A stretch of 64,000 nucleotides of DNA from contig JAJFPB010000012.1 of assembly GCA_020881915.1 (NCBI GenBank), positions 558,001 through 622,000 on the forward strand, in the 5' to 3' direction. Position numbers and translations under genes: made by a program. Below the pieces are notes generated by a model. That model saw only the letters and a list, made by a program, of their open reading frames with translations. It did no database searches and was not told the DNA's origin. The DNA is from Paramyrothecium sp. XJ0827 (lineage: Eukaryota > Ascomycota > Sordariomycetes > Hypocreales > Stachybotryaceae). Numbering within the stretch: the stretch's first letter is position 1; the number at the start of each line of letters is the position of its first letter. Positions 11,787 through 23,731 of the stretch are shown piece after piece.

Positions 11787-12400
11787 TTCTCTCTAACGAC
11801 AGGCGTGTTCATGATATTCTTTCTTTTCTTTCCAACGCGGCGTTGCAAAGTGTTCATAGTGTTTTGGGAGGATCTTGCATCATTAGAGTATCGGATCTAC
11901 GCTTACCAGACAGCGGAAGATAAGACTGAAGGGTTTGGATCAATCGATCGGCTGATATCACATAACATTGAATACTCTGTAGCATCAAGAAGTCGGCGCA
12001 ACTAGGCACTTTCACATACTTTTCCGTTTGAATTCCCATTCCGTGCCGCTCCGGGTCCCGTCCCGGGAGACCATGGGACAAGCTCTACCGTCCAATCGGC
12101 CAACTCTCCAAGTGGGCTGCGCCTTTTCCGAGCCATTTCCGCGCCTCGGCCTAGCGGCCATGGTCTCCGCTTTCGGTGTATCATTGCACCTTTTCCATGA
12201 CAAACCATCGCTCGTCATTGTGCCGCTCTCGCAGCGGAAATGGGGGTTGCGGCACCGCAGCCGCATCCCGCGTTTCGCATCGCATCGCGGCACAAACCTC
12301 TCCCAAGAAAACGAGAGACCCCGCGATCGTGAACCCTTTCCAACCCTTCAAGCACTCATCCTCGAAGCGAAACCCCCTTCCTTGCATCTCCTCACCCAAA
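11787..12400. other. Intergenic, no gene seen
   Basis: Long open frames over 12028-13005 are coding shadows of the aldolase extended upstream. Nothing else is recognisable. The last 200 bp are C-rich, as in many fungal promoters. Confidence 0.5.
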
Positions 12401-13493
12401 ATGGCTGCACCAGCAATCCCCCAGGACGGCATCTTCGTCCCCTCGCCCACCTTCTTCAAGCCCTTCGACAAGGCCTCCGGCAGCCCTCACCCCGCCATCG
12501 ATGTCGAGACGCAGGCCAAGCACAGCGTGCACCTGGCCAAGTCGGGCATCACCGGCCTGGTGCTCATGGGCTCGACCGGCGAGGCCATCCATCTGACCCG
12601 CCAGGAGCGGTTCGACATGATCTCGGGCGTGCGCAAGGGTCTCGAGGAGGCGGGGTTCAAGGACTACCCCATCATGGCCGGCGTGCTGGTCAACGGCATC
12701 GAGGAGACGCTGGAATGGATCAAGGATGCCCAGAAGGCCGGCGCCCAATGGGGTCTCGTCCTGGCTCCTGGTTACTTCGGCGCGGCTGCCAAGCAGGCTG
12801 GTCTCGTCGAGTGGTTCACCTACGTGGCGGACAACAGCCCTCTTCCCATCCTCATGTAAGACCGCATTTATCGCATGTCCAGGGCTTGACTAACTCGCCG
12901 TGCCCTAGCTACAACTACCCCGGCGTCACTAACAACGTCGTCGTTGCACCCGAGACGTACGCCAAGTTGGCGGCGCATCCCAACATCGTCGGCTGCAAGA
13001 TGTAAGACTACATTTCCCCTCACTTTGCGAGTCTCATAACTCAAGATGCTAATGTCTCAGGTCGCACGGCAACGTCTCCCACCACCTCCAGGTCTCGCTG
13101 CACCCCGACATCGACTCATCCAAGTTCAGGGTCTACTCGGGCTTCGGACAGCAGCTCGGACCCATCGTGCTCTTCAACGCCGCCGGCGCCATCGACGGCC
13201 TCGGCGCCATCTTCCCCAAGACCGTCACCCGCCTGTTCAGCCTCGTATCTGAGCGCCCAGCCAAGGAGGAGACGCTACAAGAAGCCCGCAAGCTGCAGTG
13301 GCTCGTGTCGTCGGCCGAGGAGTTCATCGTCAAGAACGGCGTCATCGGCATCAGCGAGGCCATCTACAGGGTCCTCGGCTTCGGCGGCCTGGAGGGTGGC
13401 CGCCTCCCTATCCGTGGCAAGATGGCCGACGGAGAGTGGGAGAACTGGTCGGGGATCATTGGCAAGATAACTGAGGTTGAGAACAGCCTATGA
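12401..13493 (+). CDS. DHDPS/KDG-type class I aldolase (L-threo-3-deoxy-hexulosonate aldolase-like)
   Basis: Three exons, 12401-12855, 12909-13001 and 13061-13493, with clean GTAAG donors give 326 residues, the family length. Motifs of the dihydrodipicolinate synthase fold are present: MGSTGEA (phosphate/carboxylate loop), YNYPGVT with the catalytic Tyr153, and the Schiff-base Lys182 in VGCKM. Fungi make lysine by the aminoadipate route and so do not need DHDPS. Fungal members are instead aldolases such as GaaC/LGA1 of D-galacturonate breakdown, or 4-hydroxy-2-oxoglutarate aldolase-like enzymes. The exact substrate cannot be read from sequence. The ATG at 12401 is preferred because it places IFVPSPTFF at the usual N-terminal position. 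The gene converges on the DUF1961 gene, with 317 bp between stop codons. Confidence 0.9.
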
Positions 13494-13810
13494 GAAACCT
13501 CTAGCTCATTATTAAAATTCAAAATAACGTGAAGCCAAGGTCAAAAGATATACATCACATTGACGTATTCCTGTTCGCTTGGTTAGAAAGCGCAACATTT
13601 GAATGATTTTCACTGATACAAAGGTTCTGCCGTGATAGCCACACGTTACAGTACTACATGTCATTCTCCTAGTCTTATGATCATTGCCTAAGATAACATG
13701 AGATAGCAAAGTCCTTGTACATGATCGCAGGTGGACCATGATCTTCAATTCCCATGACAAGCAGCGGCACCATGCCCCTTGAAGCATCACACTTCGTTGC
13801 GATAGATCAT

Positions 13811-14518
13811 TTACAGCTTCCAGACCTCCAAGTTGCGGTACCTGCCAATGAGAGGGTTCATCTGGCGGAATCCAATGCGTCCCTTCCGGACCACTGGGCC
13901 GGTCGATCGATCGACGTCCTCCCAAGAGAAGAGGAGCAGCCCATTGACGCTGAACTGAACGTCCCGCTTGTCCTTGATGACCTCGACCTTGTAGAAAGCG
14001 CCGTTGATATCGGGCACCGAGGGGATGGGGTCAGCTCCCTGAGACACCAGATAGAAGCCGGGGGACTTTCGAAGATTCGCCAGGTGGAAGGCGCGCTCCT
14101 CGGGCCATCTGCGGCGGAAGTAAGAGGCGTGGAGCGTCTGAATGTCGCTGGAGTGGTACTGCGGGTACGAGCCGTTACGAGGCTTCAGGTTCTTGTCGAA
14201 GATGCTGCCGCCGTTGACGGCTTGCGCGCCGAAGAAGAACATGGCGAGACCGGGCTCCTCAACCGGGGAGAACTCCCAAGTGATGCGGATGCGGTCGGGG
14301 AACTCCTCGGGAAGCCAGTAGACGAAATGGTCGTTGATGCCGCCCGCGCCGCTCAGCTCCAGCGTGTTGTTGCTGACCGTCGCGTTGATCGGGCCCTCGG
14401 CAACCCACCCCGCAATGTCCTTGATGCTGGAGAAGGCATTCTTGTAGATGAGCTTCTCGGCGGCGGCCTGCAGGGGCGCAGCGCAGAGCAGAATGCTGGA
14501 CAGAGCGGTGAAACGCAT
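13811..14518 (-). CDS. Secreted DUF1961 family protein
   Basis: A single exon of 235 residues. A signal peptide is visible (MRFTALSSILLCAAPLQAAA). The mature part has DUF1961 hallmarks: FFFGAQAVNGGS, a YHSSDIQTLHASYF stretch, RRRWPEERAFHLANLRKS and GFYLVSQGADPIP. The family is a concanavalin-like jelly roll related to bacterial YesU of pectin/rhamnogalacturonan use; fungal function is not settled. Several N-glycosylation sites occur. It lies tail-to-tail with a sugar-acid-type aldolase, which fits a plant-polysaccharide breakdown context by inference. Confidence 0.88.
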   Translation of the reverse strand: MRFTALSSILLCAAPLQAAAEKLIYKNAFSSIKDIAGWVAEGPINATVSNNTLELSGAGGINDHFVYWLPEEFPDRIRITWEFSPVEEPGLAMFFFGAQAVNGGSIFDKNLKPRNGSYPQYHSSDIQTLHASYFRRRWPEERAFHLANLRKSPGFYLVSQGADPIPSVPDINGAFYKVEVIKDKRDVQFSVNGLLLFSWEDVDRSTGPVVRKGRIGFRQMNPLIGRYRNLEVWKL

Positions 14519-15569
14519 CGTGCAGGCGAATTAGACAATCAAACACGCTTGGGGGAGGACGAGGGAGTTGGGCACAGCCATGATCGGCCTGCCGCGAGGT
14601 TAATGTAGCTTCGGCTGCTCATTTCGTTCGGTGGGGTTTTACCCCGACAATGCTGATGTTGCCATTCAAGCGGGAAAATGGCACATGCAGGGATCCTGGT
14701 CTGGACTCGAATGCGTCTCTACTTGCACGGGTTGGAGGGCGCCGGCGCGCGGAGCAAACCCGAACTCGGCATTCTCCCGTCTATTGATCCAATGGGCTTT
14801 TGGGATCGGGCTTCCCGCTTATCGGTCGTGAAAAACGTCATTTCGCAGGTCTCGGTGAGGATTTCGCTTCCACATGCTGATCCACATGTTGATCGTTGCG
14901 AGATGCAGCCATGGCGAAGCTACCCTGGACATGTCTCCGTATGTTGAGCCGACTGTTCCGGAGGAGTTCTATGTAGCAGTTCCAGTTTGCCATCTTTAAA
15001 CAATGTACCTTTGGTCAATTGCTCTACAGCTGAATCTAGCTAGGAAAGCCTGGTCAGCATGGAATTCAGGTTTGGGCGGTCGGCTTCCGCATGGTTCCCG
15101 ATGCAGTGTCTGGAGCCGAGCCAAATTGCGCACGTGAGAAAGCAATCGTCGAGCCCAGAGGCAACGCGTTTATGCGACCAAGCCAAAGACATATCTTCGA
15201 CGCTGGATGAAGCAGATCTTTCCGAACTTTGGGTGGCTTGCTCGAACAAGTTTAGCACATATGAATGAGGAAATCATGCACAGCTATTCACCCTCCCATT
15301 CAAAAATCACAAACTTAAGAAAGAAAGACGTTGCTATGATCTGTGCGTAAGACAATTCCTTCCTGGCGCTCTATGCTGTTGGGAAGTATTTAAAAAGGCT
15401 TAGGCGGGCAACGATCAACACTGTCTCCCTCCGCCTCGAAGAAGGGAACACAACTGGAGCAACACTGTTCATCGGGCAGTGGTCCAAGCTGACCTGCCAG
15501 TGCAACTACTTGAGCAACCGATATCAAACTAATGTATCGCGCTTCCTCAGCGAAAGACGTCCATACGCA
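14519..15569. other. Intergenic, no gene seen
   Basis: Only short ORFs without domains (for example 14631-14831 and 15059-15268). Includes the promoter of the DUF1961 gene at the left end. Confidence 0.5.
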
Positions 15570-17693
15570 TTAACTCTTAGCACCTGGGATGTTGCCCGGC
15601 ATCGCCACCAGCGTCCCGCTATTCTGATACGGCTTCCGGCCCATAAACTCGTCGTTCCCCTTAAGCTCGCCCGCCATTTCCACGCCCTTTTGCATCATCA
15701 AGTGCCCGTCGAGCTTGTCAGCCGGCATTCGCCGGAAACCGTACAACAGCGCTAGCCCGACCGACAGCGCCGCCCACACGCAGAAGAGCGCGAGGACGAA
15801 GTGGCCCACCGCGGCGGTCGGGATCAGCGAGGCGACGCCCAGGATCTTGCCCTCGCGGGAGGTCTTCAGTCCGGGCTCCAGCCATGGCTTCTTGAAGAAC
15901 GAGGTGGGGTCATACATGAGATTGGTGGCGTCCAGTGCGTAGGCGAGATTCACAGAACGCAGGAGGGCCTCCGGGCTAACGAACTCCTCAAACCGCATCT
16001 CCTCATTATCGTTACCTCTGCGCAGGGCCGCAGGTAAGCCCCCGGAAAGGTAGTGCTGGAAGTACTGGCCATCTAGTATCACTTGGGCAGTTCTACCAAA
16101 GCGCAGGACGCCAGGGTCGTACACAGTTTGGTTGAAAAAGGGAGGCGATCTTTGGAAATTGCCAAACGTGGAGGTTGTGCCGTCTAGATCTGCGGTCCCG
16201 AGATCCGAGGACGAGACGCACCGGACCCCGATCGGCGGGGCGACGTGAAGCAAGCGGCCGTAAGATGATCCCACAAGGAGCCTGATCAGGGACCCGGTCC
16301 GAAGGTCTGTTCTGTTTAAAAAGCCCATGTCGAGAATTTGCCCATTCGTGGTGAAGAAGGTGTTGTTCAGAACAAACGTGCCATTGCTTGCCTTGATGAT
16401 TGGGGTGCCCATGCCCTCGATAGTGGGCTCGAGGCTCGTATCGAAGCTCATCACAGAGTCATCAACTATGGTATTTACCCGTAGCTGCCACAAAGCGTAC
16501 TCGAACACCACCGAGTTCTCGCCCTCGCCTGCTTCGAACTCGGTATGGTTCCCGTCGTACTTTTCTCCGGTCGTGAATGACGCCCGATTGGCGCTTGTTC
16601 CGATCTCCATATAGGCTTGAGTATTGTAGAGGTTGGCACCGTTCGAGGTCGGATTGTCCAAGCTCGTCCATAAAGCGATTTCATCTCCTGAAGGAGTTTC
16701 GAGCCTGATTGCACCCTTAGCATCGCTCACTGGGACGCGTTCCTCGGTGATTGGCGACACGGCTTTGTGGCCTAGGATCGTGAACTCGGATGCGGATTGC
16801 ACGACGGAGCACTCGTACTTGATGCGAAGCCCCCATGCCGGTCCCGATACTGGCTTCTCAGGCTGCGGTACGAGGAACATGTCCGGCATGGGCTCGGTCA
16901 AGGACAGGCTATTCGGTACGTCCTCGAGACTAGAATATTTGGACCGGTCGAGAGATTCGCCGGTGTAAATGATCCCGATTCCCGGTATGACCGGATCGGT
17001 GCCGGCTAGCCATGCTGTCCCTGCGGGAGACCCTATTCTCGTATTGAAGGTTGTGGTGTTCAGTCCTATGACAAAGGGCGCTTCCGAAGTTCCTATGTAT
17101 CCGTCGCTAATCTCAAAGACAAGACCAGAGAGTGGGAGGGCGATGAACGGGAGGAAGCTCAGGAAAGCCAGCAGGGACCATAGGCGGTGGAAATCGCGAT
17201 GGACGATGGCCTTGCCCCAGCCGGACGGGCTGCTCCAGGTGCCATTGGAGTGCAACAAAAGCGCGACGAGGTTGGGGGCGGCCCAGAAGCGCGTCAGGAG
17301 CATGGAGGCCTCGACGCCGACGAGTCCGTACTTCGCCGCCGATAAGCCAAACACACCGATGATGAACCACGAATAGAAGATGAGGGAGCCCGAATAGGTG
17401 CGGTATTTGACGCCTTCGTCAAAGCCGCCCGTGTGCAAGAGGTGCACCCAGATGACTGCGAAGTACACTGTGATGACGGACGGGACGAAGATCAGGATGA
17501 GTGGACGCACCCAGTAGCGGCGAAGCCGCTGCTCCGGGAGGGCCTCCGACTGCTCCCATTTGTAAACCCCGTGCTGTTCTTCCTCCACGGCCGTGGCCTG
17601 GGACTTTGCGGCACCGGTTGAGATTGCATTGGAAGAGTCTTGCTGACTGAGAAGGGGCTTCCTGGTGAAATGCCGTCTTTCAACAGATGACAT
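15570..17693 (-). CDS. Fungal multipass membrane protein with large extracytoplasmic region, unknown function
   Basis: A single exon of 707 residues from the MSSVERRHF start. The reading frame extends 53 codons further upstream, but that part is not protein-like and ends abruptly. Residues 1-60 are hydrophilic. Three membrane segments follow (about 65-90, 105-130 and 165-195), then a roughly 430-residue region with many Asn-X-Ser/Thr sites, one terminal membrane segment (GHFVLALFCVWAALSVGLALL) and a short cytosolic tail. The layout suggests a plasma-membrane or endomembrane protein exposing a glycosylated domain. I do not recognise a named family. It shares general style, but no visible motif, with the DUF3433 protein at 30-34 kb. 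Confidence 0.8.
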   Translation of the reverse strand: MSSVERRHFTRKPLLSQQDSSNAISTGAAKSQATAVEEEQHGVYKWEQSEALPEQRLRRYWVRPLILIFVPSVITVYFAVIWVHLLHTGGFDEGVKYRTYSGSLIFYSWFIIGVFGLSAAKYGLVGVEASMLLTRFWAAPNLVALLLHSNGTWSSPSGWGKAIVHRDFHRLWSLLAFLSFLPFIALPLSGLVFEISDGYIGTSEAPFVIGLNTTTFNTRIGSPAGTAWLAGTDPVIPGIGIIYTGESLDRSKYSSLEDVPNSLSLTEPMPDMFLVPQPEKPVSGPAWGLRIKYECSVVQSASEFTILGHKAVSPITEERVPVSDAKGAIRLETPSGDEIALWTSLDNPTSNGANLYNTQAYMEIGTSANRASFTTGEKYDGNHTEFEAGEGENSVVFEYALWQLRVNTIVDDSVMSFDTSLEPTIEGMGTPIIKASNGTFVLNNTFFTTNGQILDMGFLNRTDLRTGSLIRLLVGSSYGRLLHVAPPIGVRCVSSSDLGTADLDGTTSTFGNFQRSPPFFNQTVYDPGVLRFGRTAQVILDGQYFQHYLSGGLPAALRRGNDNEEMRFEEFVSPEALLRSVNLAYALDATNLMYDPTSFFKKPWLEPGLKTSREGKILGVASLIPTAAVGHFVLALFCVWAALSVGLALLYGFRRMPADKLDGHLMMQKGVEMAGELKGNDEFMGRKPYQNSGTLVAMPGNIPGAKS

Positions 17694-18855
17694 TGTGATG
17701 ACGAGACGAGTTGACGATGGTTTGCGGAAACGAACTAGGGGAGGGATGGCAAAGCTCTCTACTAATGCCTCAACGTGGAGGAGCTTGACCTTCAGCTCAT
17801 ATACGGAAGCGGTGCATGGCCAGTCGCCTCTTTCGGCATGACCACGCAGCAAGGATAATTATACAGGCCGTTTTGCCCTGGCCATGTCGGCAAGCGATAT
17901 GCAGCCTTATCCCCTCTCCTTACCTAGCCCCCCTGTAGCATACGCGGGAATGGTCTGCTTGAGGCTCTTGACCAAGCTACACCTGTAGACGCCGCTGTGT
18001 GCAGACGTGTTCGTGACGTTGAGGACATACATTACAACTACTTTGTGTTACGTATGAAGAGGCAGAACCACAATCCATGTGTTTCTAATGTACTCGGAAA
18101 TCATCCATGGCTTTCAAAATGTAGTTGCGATGGTCGCAACGTAGCGAGCGTCCTGCTATTTCCATTCGAGGCAGCAAGGGGAGAAAGTCGCCGGCTGGCT
18201 GTCACTTTCTTGGCATCACTTGGCTATCAGGGCCTGGATAGTAAGGCTATCTATCCTGCTCTGCACTCCGTATACGACCTAATGAAAATCAGGTGGATGT
18301 TGAAGGGCTGTCAAGTGTGCATGTAAAGCAGCTAATTTTAGCCGCCAACCCCGCTGCTTCTGTCGTGACTGGGATTCAGCCGCAACGACTGGGATCCAGC
18401 GACATTCGCCATCCTCTGTCGATATCGCAATTGGGGACGTGTGATGAACTTCCTCCAGTCCGCCCTGAAGGCAGATTTCTCTCTTTTACCACTAATCTTC
18501 TAGAAATCAAAAGGTATGTCGTGCTCTGAATGTGTGTCTGTTATGTTGCACCGGCGCTGCGGTTGTCACAAAGACCAAGCAATTGCAGCCACTGTAATGA
18601 TCCTCCTGGGCTACCAGGAACCAGGGCTGTCAGTGGGTTTGCGTTGGCAGGGTATGTACGACAATGCGTTGGCGGTGTGGTGCGAATGATAAAGGAGCAT
18701 GTGTATGGGGAGCACCTTGGCTTAGAAAGTCGCCGCCCCACAACATCCTTGCAGATATGGGGATTGCTTTTATGACAACCAGGAAGGGTGAGTAGCTTAA
18801 TCTACTCTTTGATAATCTCCATTCTAATGATATCAAACCATAAAAACTATATATC
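17694..18855. other. Intergenic, no gene seen
   Basis: Short ORFs only (such as 17997-18326 and 18530-18775), with no domain or splice support. Upstream region of the membrane protein gene and 3' side of the kinase gene. Confidence 0.5.
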
Positions 18856-20893
18856 TCATCGCTTGGATGATTCGTTCTCGAGATTCTCCATTACTTGGCC
18901 AGCCCAATTCTGGATTTCTGCCGGCGATGCTTGCACTCCTGCCCGGCGCAGTGCATCGCTGAAAAGACTTTCCATTGTTTGCGTTGTCGCATACACAGTG
19001 CTGCTCGTGTGATTCTCTGACCACAGGAGACCATCCGACCTCTCCAAAAGCTTATCTGCAGTGGGCCGTTGAGACGGGTCCCGCGAGAGACATGCCTTCA
19101 TAGTCCTGATATAGGACGATGGTGCAACCGCGCCACCAACACCCTCAGTCTTATACTCAATAATGTACCCGGGATCACTAATAGCCATGAGCTTGGGTGC
19201 AAGGCCCTGGATATGGCCGAATGGCTGCTGACCATAAACCATAAGGTACAAGATGCATCCGAGGCTCCAAATATCGCTGGGTTTACCGAACCTGTACAGT
19301 CTGCTCAAGCCTTCCCGAGAGGATTGCGGCATGCTCAATGCCTTCAAAGTCTCCGGAGCCATGTAGTTAGGGGTGCCAGCTTGATGATCCGTGTACACAT
19401 TGATTGTGTCGTCCGAAATAGCGTTCGCGATGCCAAAATCGACTAGTTTTAGGATGCCTTTGACGAGGACAAAGTTGGCAGGTTTGAGATCCGAGTGGAC
19501 AATATTCAGCTCGTGAATGGCGGCAACACATTTGAGGATTTCAAGCCAGTAGTAGCCAATGAACACCACGTTCAGCTCTGCATGGTCTTCCTGGTGATGC
19601 TTGATAATTTTGTCAAGGTCTATTTGTCCCAATTCCATGACCTCTCGAAAGTCAACGACGCGTGAATAATGGGAGGAGTAATACCATTAAACTCACCATG
19701 TATAGAGAGTTTTTGGCCTCGTCCATTGCCCAGTCGTGAAGATAGACCACCCGGTCAATTTCGTTCAGGCTTTCGAGAAGCCTCACTTCGTTCCTGATCT
19801 GGACCTTCCCGCGATCATCCAGATTGTGCAGCAGAATCATCTTCAACGCCTTTACCTGATTGGTCGCCGAAATAACCTCATATACGCGTCCGCTTCCACC
19901 CTTGCCCAGCCGCCGTGTAACAGTGTATGACTCGTTGTTCACCACGAAGCGCTTGGCTGCCTTTCGCTTCCCAGACGTGTTCACGGTTCTTTTGGCGGAA
20001 ACAGTTGCGATATGAGGATTATTAGATGGAACATTTTCAGAGGCCTTCGGGGTGGGGAACACTTCAGTCTGCTGATGATGCTGCCAATTCGGAGACGCTT
20101 CTTTCAAGGCAGATGATTGTGAGTTACCGGCTGCCCCTCGTATCGCATCGCTTCTCGAATTGATTTTGTCAGCATCGTGCGGTGGACTGACTTCAGTATC
20201 TCTGCGGTAAGTCGCGAAGCGTGGCATCGTGGCCGGCTGACTCGTTTCATTTGGTGGAAGTTCTGATCCTACACTGTAATTCCGTGGCGAATGCTCATGC
20301 GGAGCCTCCAGGTTGGAGGGATTTCTACTGCCGCTTAATCTCTTACATTCAGAATCTGGAGCAGTAGTAGAAGGCACCAGGCCCAAGTCGTTAGTGGAAT
20401 CATTCGCCACGGCATGCTCAGGACCTGCCACGACAGTTCCCGGGCTGCTGATCGGGGCACCATCGACATGGTACTTCCCAGTGCAAGATTTTCCAAAAAT
20501 GTTGGGTTTTTCGAGGCGTGAAGATTCAGAAGGAGGAGAAATCGGAGCGACTCGGTGTGGTATCCTCTTCAGGGGTACTTCGAGGGCAGTTGTGCCATTC
20601 GTAGATGCGTTGTGGCTCTCTTCACTGGTGACTTGGTCGTCTGTTTGCAGCATAGTCGAGTCACGGTACTGATGCGATTGGGCTCGGGGCAAGTTCAGCA
20701 TTCTAGGCGGCCGACTAGCCCCAGTACTGCCGTGGTGGACATTGTCGAGCCCATCCTCATACGGCTTTGTGGTTGGTCGCTCTTGTGTGGTGAGATGTAC
20801 CCCCGCGAGCAGGGCTTCAGTCACGGCGCTGAGTTGAGGGCTCTGAAGTGAGGGCTCGTTCTCTTCAGAGTCGGAATAAGAGGGACGCCTCAT
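18856..20893 (-). CDS. Mps1/TTK-like dual-specificity protein kinase
   Basis: Two exons, 20893-19697 and 19641-18856, with a 55-bp intron (GTGAGT donor) joined in phase 0 give 660 residues. Residues 1-320 are Ser/Pro/Thr-rich and probably disordered. The kinase domain follows: glycine loop GKGGSGRVYEV (about 330-342), the ALK lysine near 351, HSDLKPANF with catalytic Asp450, DFGIA Asp467, and AGTPNYMAPE. The HSDLKPANF plus LKLVDFGIAN combination is characteristic of Mps1/TTK, the spindle-checkpoint kinase. The reading frame stays open 115 codons upstream of the chosen MRRPSYS start; that stretch looks non-coding. Whether this is the genome's sole Mps1 or a lineage-specific paralogue cannot be told here; the accessory setting hints at a paralogue. 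Confidence 0.85.
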
Positions 20894-22696
20894 GCTGTGC
20901 AATAAACAAGGTGCCCTGACCAGAAAGATACGCAGCGGCCTACTAATTCTCGGTAAATGGTCGCACGACGTGACTGAATTGATTCGCTCAATGTAATGCG
21001 AGCCAACCTGGAGCTCGATGCCACAGCTATGGGGTGTGTTGAAGGACTCAAGATGCTTGAGAACAAGGACAAAAGTAAGCCCTACTCCACACCGCTGCTT
21101 TTCTCGAATGGAGAGATGTGTGAGAGACATTGACATTCCAGTACGCCAGGGCACCCTTCTTGACTGACATCTCATGTACGAAGTAGGCGGGCAGCATGGT
21201 GGGCCACAAAACCGCCCTTCCAGGTAGCAGGGCGCCACGGCAAGCGCTGAGAGATTTCAGGCCAATGGCCTACACCTCTGACCTGCAGCTAAGGCCAGGT
21301 GCATCTGGGACGCACCTATAGGTGATTCGTGGCCGTGGCAGCATGTTCATTGGATCGTTCACGCACGGGTGCTTCTACCAACGCCAGCACGTCGCAACCA
21401 ACATTACCAACATTACCCTGGGCCAAATTTGATTTGTGGGTCGTTCCAGGCAGCCAATGCTCAAAATTTCCATGCTCTTCCATGTCCGCGATGACTAGCA
21501 AGCCCTCAGAACCTGCATCCTGATTGGCAATGAGATTATCCATCTCAAACACCGAGCTCTTCCCAACTTGTAATCTTGGTAGCGAATTGTCTTTGTTTTA
21601 ATTTTATTTTGTCGAAACTTCTATTGGGCTGATTAAGTTAGTAGACTGGAGGGTGTTATCGTGCTTTCATATGCCAAACTCTTACTCGGTCTTGTCCCTC
21701 AAGGATAAAAGAAAAGTAGTAAAATGAAGTATATTTATTTGAACTACACCGTCACTACCTCACGCAATCTATGTCAGTGCCGAAATATTGAAGACTCCCA
21801 AGACGTAGTAGCATCAAATCAACGTGCCTACCACAATCCAGAATTAGAACCCCAGTATACTTATACGGCCTTTGATTTGAACCAAGCCTGACAAGACCTT
21901 TAATTGCCCCAACTACGAAAAGCCCATTACCATTCGGGTAGAGTTCTTAAAGAACTGGATTAATGTCATCTCCTAGCTTTTTTTTGTTCAATGAACAACC
22001 TAAATGGCAATCGCATCATGTTGGAGAAGGAGTGTATGAAGTCTTGTGTCCATAATTAAAATCCATTTTAGTACGGACTTATTTATGAGATATTTGCCGT
22101 AAGGACAGACATTGCAAAATTGTGCCTACTAAGCATGGCCTTGTGTATTGAGAGGATAACGCCAGATATATCTCAATATGCAACATCTGCAGTGAGACGA
22201 TGCACTTAAGCCTGCATCCCGATTGTCAGCGCATCTACCATATACGAGCTGTCATTTCAAATTTGTCGTTCCATGCTAGGTCAAGGGTGTTTTTTTTTTT
22301 GCCTGGAGGAAGGTGTACTTTGGTGAGCAACCAATGGCCACTTTCACCTGATCACATCATTCACATACTATTCCTTCGATTTAGTCTGCGTGTCCTAGAG
22401 TTATTCTGCCTCCCCACCCCAACGTAGTCACGACAGGTTGTTGTGTTGCAGATCTCACCGCAGATACTACACAAAAGTGCCTCCACAGCATCCTATTCGG
22501 GATCAGCATCTTGTGATGCTTACGTCACTTGGACAACGCCAGTATTTAGGCCCGCGACACACCCCGTTGACGATGACTCACACAGATACACTTGATCGTG
22601 GTAAAACTGATAGCATTAACCCGTGGTTCCCTCTGGGTCTCTCATCCACGACTTTCCTGCTATTCTTCAGCACTACCCGTCTAGACTGTTACCAAG
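20894..22696. other. Long intergenic stretch, no gene seen
   Basis: About 1.8 kb. From about 21560 the sequence is visibly A+T-rich, with a T run near 22290-22301. No ORF has a recognisable domain. The short minus-strand ORF 21316-21552 is unsupported. Confidence 0.5.
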
Positions 22697-23731
22697 ATGT
22701 CGCAATTTTCTGTTCATGAGGGGGAGGTACCGTACAATGCACCGGATGCTGGCAAGCCTTGCAAAACAGTAAGCTCGAAGCCATGGGTTTATCTCATTCT
22801 TAAGAAGTAACTAGGGCTCAAGTGGTACAAAATCGTGGGGGATCTCCAAGGCTCGAAGTTCCCGCCCCTCATTGCTCTTCACGGAGGCCCTGGCGCCGGC
22901 CACGAATACCTCGTTCCCCTTACCGATTTGCTCTCGCAGTATGGAATTCCGCTCATCTTCTACGACCAAATCGGATGCGGTCGCTCGACCCATTTACGCG
23001 AGAAGCTGAGGGACGAGTCGTTTTGGACCTTTGATCTGTTCATCGGCGAACTGGACAATTTGGTTGACCATCTGCAGATTCGCGAAACAGGCTTTTTTCT
23101 CCTCGGTCAAAGCTGGGGCGGGATGCTTGCGGGCACCTACGCATCAAGGCGACCTGTAGGATTGAGGAAGCTAATGATTTGCGGTAGTCCCGCCAGCTTC
23201 CCCCTTTTCGTTGAAGGCGGAAAGCAATTGAGAGCACAATTGCCAAGTGACGTACAGGAGATACTAGAGAAAGGTGAGGCGGGCGGTGACCTGAAAAGCC
23301 CTGAATACGAGCGGGCTGCTGCGGTCTTCTACTCTCGCCACGTCTGCCGAATTGACCCTCTGCCCGAGCCGGTACAGAAGGCATTCAAGAACCTCGAGGA
23401 TGATTCCACAGCTTATCACACCATGTACGTGGTTTCCGTGCATGATCTTGTTGCTGCTAATCAATTTTCTCCCAGGCAAGGTCCGTCTGAAATCGTAATC
23501 GACGGCAGCCTCAAGGACTGGGATGGTTCTGAAGCTGCGAGAAACATCACCGTAGATACTCTACTGATCAATGGTCGATACGACGAGGTGACGGAGCTTT
23601 GTGTCGAACCTTGGTTCAGAACAATCCCAAGAATCAAATGGGTCGTGTTTGAGAACTCAAGTCACATGCCACACTGGGAAGAACGCGAGCGATACATGCA
23701 GTTAGTCGGGACATTTCTGACACGTTACTGA
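22697..23731 (+). CDS. Prolyl aminopeptidase-like alpha/beta hydrolase (peptidase family S33)
   Basis: Exons 22697-22768 and 22823-23731 give 326 residues. The nearer TAG acceptor at 22814 would break frame, so the CTCAAG acceptor at 22822 is used and yields KTWYKIVGDLQG. Motifs: HGGPGAGH oxyanion region (about 44), GQSWGG nucleophile elbow with Ser121, an Asp in NGRYDEV, and His in SSHMPHWEE. The length and the HGGPG and GQSWGG motifs fit proline iminopeptidase-like enzymes. Fungal members also include hydrolases of small amides and esters, so the substrate is open. No signal peptide; probably cytosolic. Confidence 0.9.

Noticed and set aside
12028..13005. 325-codon plus-strand ORF overlapping the aldolase
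   Set aside because: Out-of-frame shadow of a G+C-rich coding region; the Arg/Gly/His-rich low-complexity sequence is typical of a wrong frame.
13754..14608. 284-codon plus-strand ORF opposite the DUF1961 gene
   Set aside because: Antisense shadow of a recognised family on the minus strand.
22769..22814. Shorter intron in the hydrolase gene ending at TAG 22812-22814
   Set aside because: It breaks the reading frame; the acceptor at 22822 restores the family N-terminus.
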